Under the pieces are notes generated by a model. That model ran no database searches and was not told the DNA's origin. It saw nothing but the letters and a program-made list of their open reading frames with translations. This document shows, in pieces, positions 1-6,995 of a stretch of 27,311 nucleotides of DNA (positions are counted from its first letter, which is position 1; the number at the start of each line of letters is the position of its first letter). This stretch comes from CAYGBW01 sp964348185 (GTDB lineage Bacteria; Desulfobacterota; BSN033; WVXP01), in NCBI GenBank assembly GCA_964348185.1, contig CAYGBW010000132.1, forward strand, positions 1 to 27,311, read 5' to 3'. Both the position numbers and the translations under genes were made by a program.

Positions 1-167
1 AAAATGCGATCTCCTATCAATATAGTCGGCTTCATTGATCCAGAAGCAATATCATTCCAATCCGCTATAGCTGACTTAAAGGATGTTGCAATCAATAGGG
101 CGACGACGAGGCTAAACCCCCACCCCTTCAAAATTATTGATAATTTTTTGTTCCACTTATTCCTCAT
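1..167 (-). CDS. lepB: Signal peptidase I, N-terminal part (runs off the left edge)
   Basis: Reading the minus strand from an ATG at 165-167 gives 55 complete codons before the window ends. The peptide begins MRNKWNKKLS, has one hydrophobic segment (about residues 17-29), then DWNDIASGSMKPTILIGDR. SGSMKPT is the signal-peptidase I box; the serine before Met (Ser44) is the family's catalytic nucleophile. The catalytic lysine would lie outside the window. An AAGGAG ribosome-binding site at 175-180 sits 7 bases before the ATG, so this start is well supported. The enzyme is membrane-anchored and removes signal peptides from exported proteins. Only one N-terminal membrane segment precedes the box. 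The gene points away from the recombinase remnant and may continue an operon to the left. Confidence 0.88.
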   Translation of the reverse strand, partial: MRNKWNKKLSIILKGWGFSLVVALLIATSFKSAIADWNDIASGSMKPTILIGDRI

Positions 168-488
168 CCTAATACTCCTTTGTCGCTGGCCAACTATTGT
201 GTATACGGAAAAGATTCCGTGTAATCCAATAAATGTGGAAAAACTTCCGTATAAACTGGACGCGCGATCTCTCTCTAAGGGCAAGCTACGACTTCGGTCT
301 GTAGACACACGCGGTATCGCAGGCAGACCGAGTGCCTCTATGGATCTCGGGAAACGCAGCCTGAGGCTTCAGGATATCGCCATCATATGGTAAGAACGGC
401 ATAGAATCAAGTACATTTCTCAATTTCTCCAAGAAGTCCTCATACACCCTCTCCCACCTCTCGTTTTGAAAAAAGGAGGATTCTTGAC
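168..488. other. Intergenic stretch upstream of lepB and of the recombinase remnant
   Basis: This 321-base gap lies between the divergent lepB gene and the recombinase remnant. It holds the two ribosome-binding sites (175-180 on minus, about 474-479 on plus). A minus-strand open frame from a GTG at 447 to a TAG at 286-288 would code for about 53 residues (starting VYEDFLEKLRNVL) and has a purine-rich stretch before the GTG. I do not recognise it, and no second line of support exists. An open plus-strand frame over 4-393 is mostly antisense to lepB and is not credible. Confidence 0.3.
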
Positions 489-808
489 ATGGAGAATCGT
501 CCTGAGAACTTGCTAGATCAGGTTCGGGAGCTCATCTGTGTGAAAATCATTCCATTCGGACCGAGACTGCTTATGTCAATTAGATTCGGCGATCCATTCT
601 CTTTCACAAAAAGAAGCACCCCTTGGCGATGGGAGAGCCAGAGATCGAATCATTCCTGAGCCACCTCGCCATAAATCTCAATGTCTCATCCTCTACCCAA
701 AACCAGGCCTTGAGTGCTCTGCTGCTTCTGTATTGGGATGTCCTGAAGACGGAGCTGGATGATTCTATAGATGCCGATCGAGCGAAGAAGCCGTCGCGTT
801 TGCCGGTC
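489..808 (+). pseudogene. Degenerate integron-type tyrosine recombinase (integrase), N-terminal remnant
   Basis: An ATG at 489 with AAGGAGGA just upstream starts MENRPENLLDQVRELICVK, which resembles the start of integron-type phage integrases. The frame then breaks near 546, where one base appears lost. The match resumes in another frame with HSIRTETAYVN, an amber codon at 581-583 where the family usually has Trp, then IRRSILFHKKKHP. It continues through MGEPEIESFLSHLA and SSSTQNQALSALLLLYWDVL to KKPSRLPV, ending at 808. These are the features of the SAM-like N-terminal DNA-binding domain of this family. The catalytic C-terminal domain with its Arg-His-Arg-Tyr residues is missing. A frameshift, a nonsense codon and a truncation together make this a dead gene. 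Sequence 809-950 shows no continuation in any frame. Confidence 0.82.
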
Positions 809-950
809 AGCTGGGTACAGGCGGAGTCGTGGAAGTGGCAGACCTGCACGCAGAGGCGGGAGAATCCGCATGATTCCCTCCTCACACCCGGCGTCGGTTC
901 ATGGGGGAGAGTTGGATTCGTCAAGGAGCCAGTGCAATCCCTTAGCTGAG

Positions 951-1622
951 TCAATGCTCTGCCCTAGGCGACTCAGTCTGGCGACTCTGTCCGATCCCAA
1001 GGATCCTGCGGGTAGAGAACAACAGAATGGCAAGCAGAACAGCAATGGAAATGAGTTTGCCGGATGTACCCGTTAAGACCAAAAACCATTGGAATCCGTA
1101 AACCCAACTCGCGACGCTCACAACCATTGAGGGTATTGAGATCCACAATGTCTTTCTTAGGGACATGCCGAGCAGGAGACCCATAATGGCGCCTGCCAAG
1201 GCCCCTGTCCAGGGGAAGGGGAGCCAGATGAATATAGGAAGGCCCCACGCGCCATACTTTCTCACTTCGGTCAATTGTACTTCAGCCGCTTTTCTCGTAG
1301 ACTCCAGCATCTTTCCCAAGAACCGGACTCTTATGACGTTGTGAGAAAGGGTAACGACCAGGGGAAGGCAGACAAACAGCACACTCGAATTCCAGATAGC
1401 CAATATGAGAATAATCAATATGGGATGCAGCCCCAACTGCTGACCGGCCAGTATCGAAGCTATCCGTCCGCCAAGGACGGACGTTGCAATGACTGCAACG
1501 ACCTGAAGCATCAATCCCCGGTGTAAGAACCAAAGAATAGAAAGGACCACAAACTCCGATGCAAAAAAGCAACATCCAAGGTAAAAGACGACGGTCCCTG
1601 CTTGTCGTTCAGCTAGAGGCAT
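951..1622 (-). CDS. Small multidrug export-like membrane protein (Sm_multidrug_ex family)
   Basis: The 223-residue product is strongly hydrophobic with about five membrane segments. Residues 123-154 carry the family's best conserved region: YGAWGLPIFIWLPFPWTG followed by ALAGAIMGLLLGMS, a Pro/Gly-rich re-entrant-looking segment. The family name comes from a suggested role in drug export; the true substrate is unknown. GAAGG lies 5 bases before the ATG. The gene starts 20 bases after the stop of the GT9 gene and is probably the last gene of the sulfatase-GT9 operon. A membrane protein behind two envelope enzymes could move lipid-linked or polysaccharide material, but that is inference from position only. 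Confidence 0.72.
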   Translation of the reverse strand: MPLAERQAGTVVFYLGCCFFASEFVVLSILWFLHRGLMLQVVAVIATSVLGGRIASILAGQQLGLHPILIILILAIWNSSVLFVCLPLVVTLSHNVIRVRFLGKMLESTRKAAEVQLTEVRKYGAWGLPIFIWLPFPWTGALAGAIMGLLLGMSLRKTLWISIPSMVVSVASWVYGFQWFLVLTGTSGKLISIAVLLAILLFSTRRILGIGQSRQTESPRAEH

Positions 1623-1642
1623 ATTGCCTTCAAGGGAAGGTT

Positions 1643-2929
1643 TTATTCTTTGAAGGAAGAAAGATAGGTCGCGACATAGGCCACGATTTCATCCATGTTG
1701 ATCCCATCAAAACACCTGCCTTTAGCGCATTGGTTCGTCACTCGTTGAATTGAGCAGGTGATGTTCTTGCAGCCAGGGATGGCTTCAAATACCTTCGACG
1801 GTGCGTCTTGATTCGCTTCAGCGTACCTGTCGCCAAAAGAATCGTACCCATATATTTCTGGATCTGTAGGACCAAATATACTCACAACAGCAGTGCGATT
1901 TCTGAAATCCATGGCGTTGTCAACACAGATCTTTCTGGCAGCGGCGATGTGCATCGGTCCTGTGTCACCCGTTATGAAAACCTCGCAAACATCGAGTATA
2001 GAGGCGAACATATCGAGTGAGACCTTCCTGTTGAGGGCGACGGCTCTATTTCTCAGAGGGACAGGTATATCGGCGATTAAGTCTCTTTCAATTCCCTCAA
2101 AGGTAGTGCCGTATCCCAAAACCAAGAAATCAAAGCCGTCACACAATAACAACAGCCTAAGTAGGATCCCCTGTAGTCTCGTGTCCAAAAAGGTGTATCT
2201 GTTTGAGGTGTCAGGATTAAAGTAGACTATGACGTCATCCGGTGAGATCCCAAAGGCTCTCAGATATTGATTTCTTGCCGCCAGAACATCCGATGATAGA
2301 TAGATCTTAGTGCCCGAATATGACGGTCCCGCCTTTTCCGGTTGGGTCTTCTTGCTTCCTTCTGAAAGTAGCTTGTTTATGTATTTGTTGATTCTATGAG
2401 CGAGATGTGCGGTCACGTCCTGTCTCGTCTTCGCGTTCAGGATTTCCGCTACCAACCCTAGAGGAGATATGACGGTGCATCCTGCACGTCTGAGATCATG
2501 ACTTGAGAGAAATGGGCAGAGATTTACCACGAGGTCGTAGGCCTTCTCTCTGCATAACTCCACAGCCAAAGTACGGTCGAGTTTTGAAGGTCTGATGGAA
2601 CTCGTGAAAATAGGAAATCGATTGGATATCTCAGGATTTTTGTTTATGATGGGATCCGCACTGAGACTATAGGCGTAGTCGATCTCCGAATCCGGAAGAT
2701 GGCATCTCAAGGCCTCTATACACGATTGTATGGTAACCGCATCACCAATATTGACATCAGAAATGACAAGGACCTTCCTTATCTCTCCGATGCGATTTAT
2801 GCGTTTCGTGTTCTTCTTTCGGAGATAATTGCTAAATGTTTCATAGCGTGAGATATGCGAAACAGCACTGCCAAGCGATTTTGATGCCACCGGTGGAAGA
2901 TGCTTTACTGTCTGTTCGAGTGAACCCAT
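1643..2929 (-). CDS. Glycosyltransferase family 9 (heptosyltransferase-like)
   Basis: The 428-residue product shows the GT9 layout. An N-terminal Rossmann start KVLVISDVNIGDAV lies at 52-65. The C-terminal donor-binding motif FITGDTGPMHIAAA is at 318-331, followed by SIFGPTDP at 350-357. Late cysteines at 387, 392, 401 and 406 match the Cys-rich tail seen in ADP-heptose:LPS heptosyltransferases. Such enzymes transfer a heptose or related sugar to lipopolysaccharide core or another glycan on the inner face of the inner membrane. It is somewhat longer than typical (about 350 residues), with a 50-residue N-terminal extension. It starts 8 bases after the sulfatase-like gene's stop, with no clear Shine-Dalgarno, so translation may be coupled. 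The acceptor sugar cannot be told from sequence. Confidence 0.85.
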   Translation of the reverse strand: MGSLEQTVKHLPPVASKSLGSAVSHISRYETFSNYLRKKNTKRINRIGEIRKVLVISDVNIGDAVTIQSCIEALRCHLPDSEIDYAYSLSADPIINKNPEISNRFPIFTSSIRPSKLDRTLAVELCREKAYDLVVNLCPFLSSHDLRRAGCTVISPLGLVAEILNAKTRQDVTAHLAHRINKYINKLLSEGSKKTQPEKAGPSYSGTKIYLSSDVLAARNQYLRAFGISPDDVIVYFNPDTSNRYTFLDTRLQGILLRLLLLCDGFDFLVLGYGTTFEGIERDLIADIPVPLRNRAVALNRKVSLDMFASILDVCEVFITGDTGPMHIAAARKICVDNAMDFRNRTAVVSIFGPTDPEIYGYDSFGDRYAEANQDAPSKVFEAIPGCKNITCSIQRVTNQCAKGRCFDGINMDEIVAYVATYLSSFKE

Positions 2930-2937
2930 TTTTCTGG

Positions 2938-4434
2938 CTAGTCTATGTAACCAAAGCTCCGTAGCCTTCTCTCGATCTGTTTCTGTTCCTCGGGACTATA
3001 CTCGTAGGTCATCCCATCAGGTTGTGTCAGATCCCGTTCCTTTATTTCGTCCTGCCTTTTTAGGGTTAGGTAGCTAATGAAATCTTCGAGCCTTTTGCTT
3101 AAGTCTCTACGGATCCTTGGATTCTGTTCCACAATATTTACGTGTTCAAAGGGGTCCTCTTCTAGATCATACAACTCTTCAGTGCCGCCATGGATTTTGC
3201 GGCAATAGGAACAATACCCTATCCCGTCGACAGCACAGACATACTTATATCTTCTCGTCCGCAGAACTCTCTTTTTCTGCACATAAGACTCCTCACAATA
3301 AACAAACGGACGGATCTCCGTGACTTTATTCTGAATCAAGGGGATGAGGTTTGTGCCGTCGAGGTTTGACTTTTCGGTATCAATCTCCAAGATCCCTAAA
3401 AGGGTCGGTATTAAGTCGACGTGCTGAACCAAGCCTTTTATTCTCCCAGGCCTTTGAAACATCCCAGGACACCGGAAAATCAAGGGGACATGAATCGTCA
3501 CGTCATATAGGCCGTGATGATCGAAGAAAATGTCATGTTCCGTTAGACTCTCTCCGTGGTCAGAGGTAATAATGACGATGGTATCGTCCCACAGGTTCTT
3601 AGCCTTCAATTCTCGGAAAAGTCTGCCTAGCTCATGGTCAACGTATTGAATCGCTCCGTCATACCTATGAATCAGTCTCTTCCTTCTGTCAAGACCCCGG
3701 TAGGTCTGGTACTCTTTTGGACAATTGTAAGGTGTATGTGTGTCCCAATAGTGAAGAAACAGAAGAAAGCTGTCTTTCTTGATGTTCTGGATCGATTCTA
3801 TAGCCGAATCGGTCACGTAAGAACCCTCCTGGACCTGAGCGAGATCTTTGGTAAACAAAAAGGTGCGCAAGACAGTTATGACATCTTTTGGAGAGGGAAT
3901 AGGCATTTCCCTCGTATCCTTGTACTGAAAGAAGATATCTATGTGGTTTCCAGCGTACTTAATGTATGAGGAAATTCTGTTTGCCAGGCTCCTCTTAGTC
4001 TTTATGCCATAGGAATTAAATCCTCTCTTGAACCATCTTCCCATCCAATCTACCGCAATCGTCTCATATCCATGCTGCTCCAGTATCTCTGCAATGGTCT
4101 TGGTTCCTGTTCGGTCAAACGTAGCGAGATCCTGTTGGGTTATCCTATCACCATGGTGGACAATTCCGTGAGACAATGGATATTTGCCGGTCAAAATGGT
4201 TGTAAGTGCCTGATCAGTCGTATTCCATGTAGAATATGCATCTTCAAAGACAACACCCTCATTAGCAACTTCATTGATATTTGGAGTGAGCCTACTGCCT
4301 GATGCACAGAAATCTAGATTCCTCCCCCGGAGACTATCAATCACGACCAAAACGATGTTAGGATAACGTTTTCGTCTCTCTAGCATCGATAGTATGTGCC
4401 TCCTCACTCTCTCAAACGCCGTGACCCAAGACAT
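2938..4434 (-). CDS. Sulfatase-like hydrolase/phosphotransferase with Thr at the nucleophile position
   Basis: The 498-residue product belongs to the alkaline-phosphatase/sulfatase superfamily. Visible parts are NIVLVVIDSLRGRN (metal-binding Asp33), the nucleophile region NTTDQALTTILTGKYP (71-86), HYWDTHTPY (228-236) and TSDHGES (290-296, metal-binding Asp292-His293). True sulfatases have Cys or Ser in a CxPxR box that is turned into formylglycine. Here Thr73 stands at that place and the Pro and Arg are absent. Thr is the nucleophile in LtaS-type phosphoglycerol transferases, so a phospho- or alkyl-transfer role on a glycan is as likely as sulfate removal. No signal peptide is evident. The ATG at 4434 has no clear ribosome-binding site; an ATG at 4386 lies about 13 bases after AGGAGG and is an alternative. 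It heads an operon with GT9. Confidence 0.82.
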   Translation of the reverse strand: MSWVTAFERVRRHILSMLERRKRYPNIVLVVIDSLRGRNLDFCASGSRLTPNINEVANEGVVFEDAYSTWNTTDQALTTILTGKYPLSHGIVHHGDRITQQDLATFDRTGTKTIAEILEQHGYETIAVDWMGRWFKRGFNSYGIKTKRSLANRISSYIKYAGNHIDIFFQYKDTREMPIPSPKDVITVLRTFLFTKDLAQVQEGSYVTDSAIESIQNIKKDSFLLFLHYWDTHTPYNCPKEYQTYRGLDRRKRLIHRYDGAIQYVDHELGRLFRELKAKNLWDDTIVIITSDHGESLTEHDIFFDHHGLYDVTIHVPLIFRCPGMFQRPGRIKGLVQHVDLIPTLLGILEIDTEKSNLDGTNLIPLIQNKVTEIRPFVYCEESYVQKKRVLRTRRYKYVCAVDGIGYCSYCRKIHGGTEELYDLEEDPFEHVNIVEQNPRIRRDLSKRLEDFISYLTLKRQDEIKERDLTQPDGMTYEYSPEEQKQIERRLRSFGYID

Positions 4435-4846
4435 GTAGGAGGGGTATATGCTACGGCGTCCGGCTTCTCGATATGCTTTTCCCTGAGCCTCTCTGTTTAA
4501 GGCTATCGGATAAGAGATCGGGAGTCAAGAAGTACCTGGCTCTCTTCCATCTCACAGCGGGGACAGACCGGGGTGCTCCGCAGCTGTATGGCATCGTTGT
4601 TACGAGATCATTAGCCTGAATGGGAGATGACCGCCGAACGAGGAAGGTTCCCTCTCTAATAGAGGACTATTGCCTGGAAAGACGCTTGTCCCAAACCGCC
4701 GAAAGGAGCCAGGGCAGAAAGAGGAGTAGAGGAGGGAAAAGAACCTGGCTCCTAGATGGCTCAAAAGCCTCCCGAGGGAGAAAAGAAATCGCAAAGAATC
4801 GTCTTGCAGTTGCCAGAGAAATCTCAATTTCTTGAAATTGGCTTCG
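4435..4846. other. Gene-poor gap between the Spy-like gene and the sulfatase-like gene
   Basis: This 412-base stretch should contain the promoter of the envelope operon, although no convincing -10/-35 pair was found. A short perfect dyad CAATTTC-TT-GAAATTG (4825-4840) lies 7 bases past the Spy-like stop codon. It is too short and lacks a T-run, so it is only a possible transcript end. A minus-strand open frame (4857-4600, 85 codons) overlaps the Spy-like gene's end. It has no recognisable domain and is probably chance. A GGGGACAGACC string at about 4559 resembles short dispersed repeat ends but no full element is present. Confidence 0.35.
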
Positions 4847-5365
4847 TCATCCGCCATGTCCTCTTCCGATTCTCTCTCGGATCATCTCTACTAGCTGCGC
4901 CTTCTGATCCTCATCAAGAATGTTGTAGAACTCCACGAAAAGATCCACGTGGTGCTCCACGAAGGCGGGCATATTCCTTATTCGTTCTTTTACAAGGGTT
5001 GCTACCTGAGCGAGATCGGGACTCTCACGATCAATTTCGCTTCGCAGCTCTCTGAACAACCTTCTTCGTTCTTCCATGCCCTCAGCCAAACGGGTCTGGA
5101 TTCTCAGCCGGATGTCCTCATACTGTTGCTTTTGAGTCTCAGAAAGATCCAGATAATCCACTCTCTGGTCCAACCGCTTCAGAAACCGTTCCGAATGGTC
5201 CTGGTCCATAAACCCGGGATGAGAGCCTCTGCCGTGCCAGCCGAGGTGGAATTTCCCGTCACAAAACCTGGGAGGTCCGGATCCCGCAAGCACGACGAAT
5301 CCTGCAAGAAACCCCAGGAAAAGAACAACTGCCCCGACAATGAAATGCTTTTTTTGAAATCTCAT
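4847..5365 (-). CDS. Spy/CpxP-type periplasmic protein (heavy-metal resistor-like chaperone)
   Basis: The 172-residue product starts with MRFQKKHF and one hydrophobic segment (about 9-28) that is a signal peptide or anchor. A His/Gly-rich stretch follows (HLGWHGRGSH), then a long, charged, all-helical region. That region has two LTxxQ-like motifs, LSETQKQQ and LDEDQKAQL, the mark of Spy/CpxP/ZraP proteins. Family members act in the periplasm as ATP-independent chaperones or metal-stress sensors. The histidines near the mature N-terminus could bind metal, which is inference. AAGGAGGAG lies 6 bases before the ATG. A 5-base dyad with a 6-base spacer (5426-5441) lies upstream and could be an operator. 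The HAMP remnant beside it may once have belonged to a sensor gene. Confidence 0.78.
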   Translation of the reverse strand: MRFQKKHFIVGAVVLFLGFLAGFVVLAGSGPPRFCDGKFHLGWHGRGSHPGFMDQDHSERFLKRLDQRVDYLDLSETQKQQYEDIRLRIQTRLAEGMEERRRLFRELRSEIDRESPDLAQVATLVKERIRNMPAFVEHHVDLFVEFYNILDEDQKAQLVEMIRERIGRGHGG

Positions 5366-5425
5366 TCTTTCTCCTCCTTCTCTATCGGTTTGTTATCCAA
5401 CTCGTATTTTTTGACTGAGCTGAAT

Positions 5426-5441
5426 CTACTCATAATAGTAG
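5426..5441. promoter_or_regulatory. Possible operator dyad upstream of the Spy-like gene
   Basis: CTACT and AGTAG form a perfect inverted repeat around a CATAAT spacer, 61 bases upstream of the Spy-like start, in an AT-rich gap. The spacing is small for a typical regulator, and no regulator gene lies beside it, so this is a weak candidate. Confidence 0.25.
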
Positions 5442-5451
5442 CGCCAAATTG

Positions 5452-5736
5452 TTAAGAATGTTTGTTGAGGGCGATAAAGAGTGTTAAACAAATGTAAAAC
5501 TCTGCAACGGAGATAACGTCCCCTGCATAGCCGATCTCATCGTTAGAAGTCACCCGAATCTTTCTGTCGAAGATCCCATGGCTAACCTCACGGAGAACTG
5601 CAATGATTTCCTTCAGAGGTCGGGTGAGGTTGGTGGCCACGAGCAGGGTCAGCCCGGCTGCGAAGGCCATGAAGACAAGGGTCTCGACCAGCACGACCGC
5701 CTGGAGCCTTTCCAGGACTTCCCACGGTGCACGCAT
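5452..5736 (-). pseudogene. HAMP-domain signalling protein remnant
   Basis: The 94-residue frame has one membrane segment (about 12-34) followed by a clear HAMP sequence: NLTRPLKEIIAVLREVSHG, then VTSNDEIGYAGDVIS. HAMP domains pass signals from a sensor to an output domain such as a cyclase, kinase or chemotaxis module. The NDEIGYxGDV pattern is common in cyclase-type receptors. Homology stops at about residue 74, and the last 20 residues (ending LNKHS) are unrelated. No output domain follows in any frame. It starts 9 bases after the MFS gene's stop without a good ribosome-binding site. I read it as what is left of a longer sensor after a deletion, though a short expressed HAMP protein cannot be excluded. 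Confidence 0.68.
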
Positions 5737-5745
5737 GACAACAGA

Positions 5746-6939
5746 TCACTCGGATTTCAGTTTCTTCTCAGGAAGGAACGCGACCAGGCCAATGGTCAGG
5801 AAGGGGATTATCGCGACGCCGAGAAGGACCGTTTGGATCGAAGAAATATCCGCCAACCTACCTGCCAGAGGGGTTATCATGCCTCCGGTTCCAAAAGCCA
5901 GACCCATCATGAGGCTTGCAATCGTTGATCTTCCCTTCGAAGTCAGTTTTTGTGCCATGACCACCCCCAGCGGCAGGGTGGCCATAAGAAAGAATCCCGC
6001 CAAAAGGCCGCTGAAATAGATCCAGTTGCCCCGAAGATAAAGCAGCAGTAGCAGACTTGGCGTTGTCAGGATGTAGGCAAAATAGAAAATGGGTTTGTAT
6101 CCGATTCTATCGGATACGTGACCGGCAAGAAGTCCGCTGCTCGCTCCAGCGATCGTAAAGAGCGTCAACATTCTTCCGATGGATACGATTGAATACCCTT
6201 CCTTTGCATACAGTACGGGTATGAAAGTCCAGAAAGACTGAACGACAAAGGACCGCAAGACCATAACCACCCAAATCAGCATAACCGGTTTCCACACCCC
6301 TCCCAGGATCTCCCTGATCGAACGGATAAAGCCTAGGTTTTCCAATCCCCCCCTTTGAGGACGAGGTATGAACCTAAATAGAAAGGGCATCAGCGCCAAA
6401 CCAAAGATCATCATGAATGGGGACGCCTTCAGGCCATGGGAAGCAACAAAATACGTAATGATAAGGGGTCCCAATCCAAATCCCAGGGTCATCCCCATGT
6501 TGAAAACGGACATAGAAAAGCCGAAATGGCGTCCCGAATGGGCATAAATCATGCCTGCAGAGGCCGGATAAAACATCGAGGAACCAATCGACCCGAAGGA
6601 TACAAGAAGGATCAACACCAGGAAACACGGGGCTATTCCCACAAGGGGAATAAACACAATGGCCAGGAGTGGACCACCCAGGACAAATGAGCGGGTTCGA
6701 TAGTGATCGGCAAGGTATCCCACCGAAGGTTGAACGGTGAATGACAGAAGCCGGCTTACCGCTACGATTAGCCCTACCTGTGTCAGGGTGAGGGAGAACT
6801 TCTCGACAAACAGGGGGAGGAGGGGAATGACAAAAGAAATGTAAAAACCCCCAATGAAATTGACGAGGGTCAAGGCAAAGATCACTCTTACATCAGCGGT
6901 TCTTGGGTGCTCCGTCATATCAACAAATGAAATAGCCAT
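5746..6939 (-). CDS. MFS transporter, fosmidomycin-resistance (Fsr)-like
   Basis: The 397-residue product has about twelve membrane segments and the major-facilitator signature GYLADHYRTR between segments 2 and 3, repeated in the second half as GHVSDRIGYKP. RHFGFSMSVFNMGMTLGFG and SLMMGLAFGTGG are like the Fsr subgroup of drug/metabolite exporters. It is probably a proton-driven exporter of a small molecule. It starts 56 bases behind the stop of the upstream MttB-family gene on the same strand and may share its transcript. The Shine-Dalgarno is poor at both candidate ATGs (6939 and 6918), which suggests weak or coupled translation. The substrate could be linked to the methyltransferase pathway, but nothing in the sequence shows this. 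Confidence 0.8.
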   Translation of the reverse strand: MAISFVDMTEHPRTADVRVIFALTLVNFIGGFYISFVIPLLPLFVEKFSLTLTQVGLIVAVSRLLSFTVQPSVGYLADHYRTRSFVLGGPLLAIVFIPLVGIAPCFLVLILLVSFGSIGSSMFYPASAGMIYAHSGRHFGFSMSVFNMGMTLGFGLGPLIITYFVASHGLKASPFMMIFGLALMPFLFRFIPRPQRGGLENLGFIRSIREILGGVWKPVMLIWVVMVLRSFVVQSFWTFIPVLYAKEGYSIVSIGRMLTLFTIAGASSGLLAGHVSDRIGYKPIFYFAYILTTPSLLLLLYLRGNWIYFSGLLAGFFLMATLPLGVVMAQKLTSKGRSTIASLMMGLAFGTGGMITPLAGRLADISSIQTVLLGVAIIPFLTIGLVAFLPEKKLKSE

Positions 6940-6995
6940 TTTCGGTTTTGAAGGTGATCAGAACGGTTTGTTGCAAATCCGGCTCGCCAAGAGGA

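Noticed and set aside
4..393. Plus-strand open frame of 129 codons at the left edge
   Set aside because: It is antisense to the signal peptidase I start, which has a catalytic motif and a ribosome-binding site. Its own product has no recognisable content.
581..583. TAG in the recombinase remnant as a possible pyrrolysine codon
   Set aside because: The family has Trp here, a frameshift lies 35 bases upstream, the C-terminal domain is missing, and the MttB-type genes here are themselves Pyl-free.
604..954. Minus-strand open frame over the recombinase remnant
   Set aside because: It is the antisense of a sequence with clear integrase homology on the plus strand.
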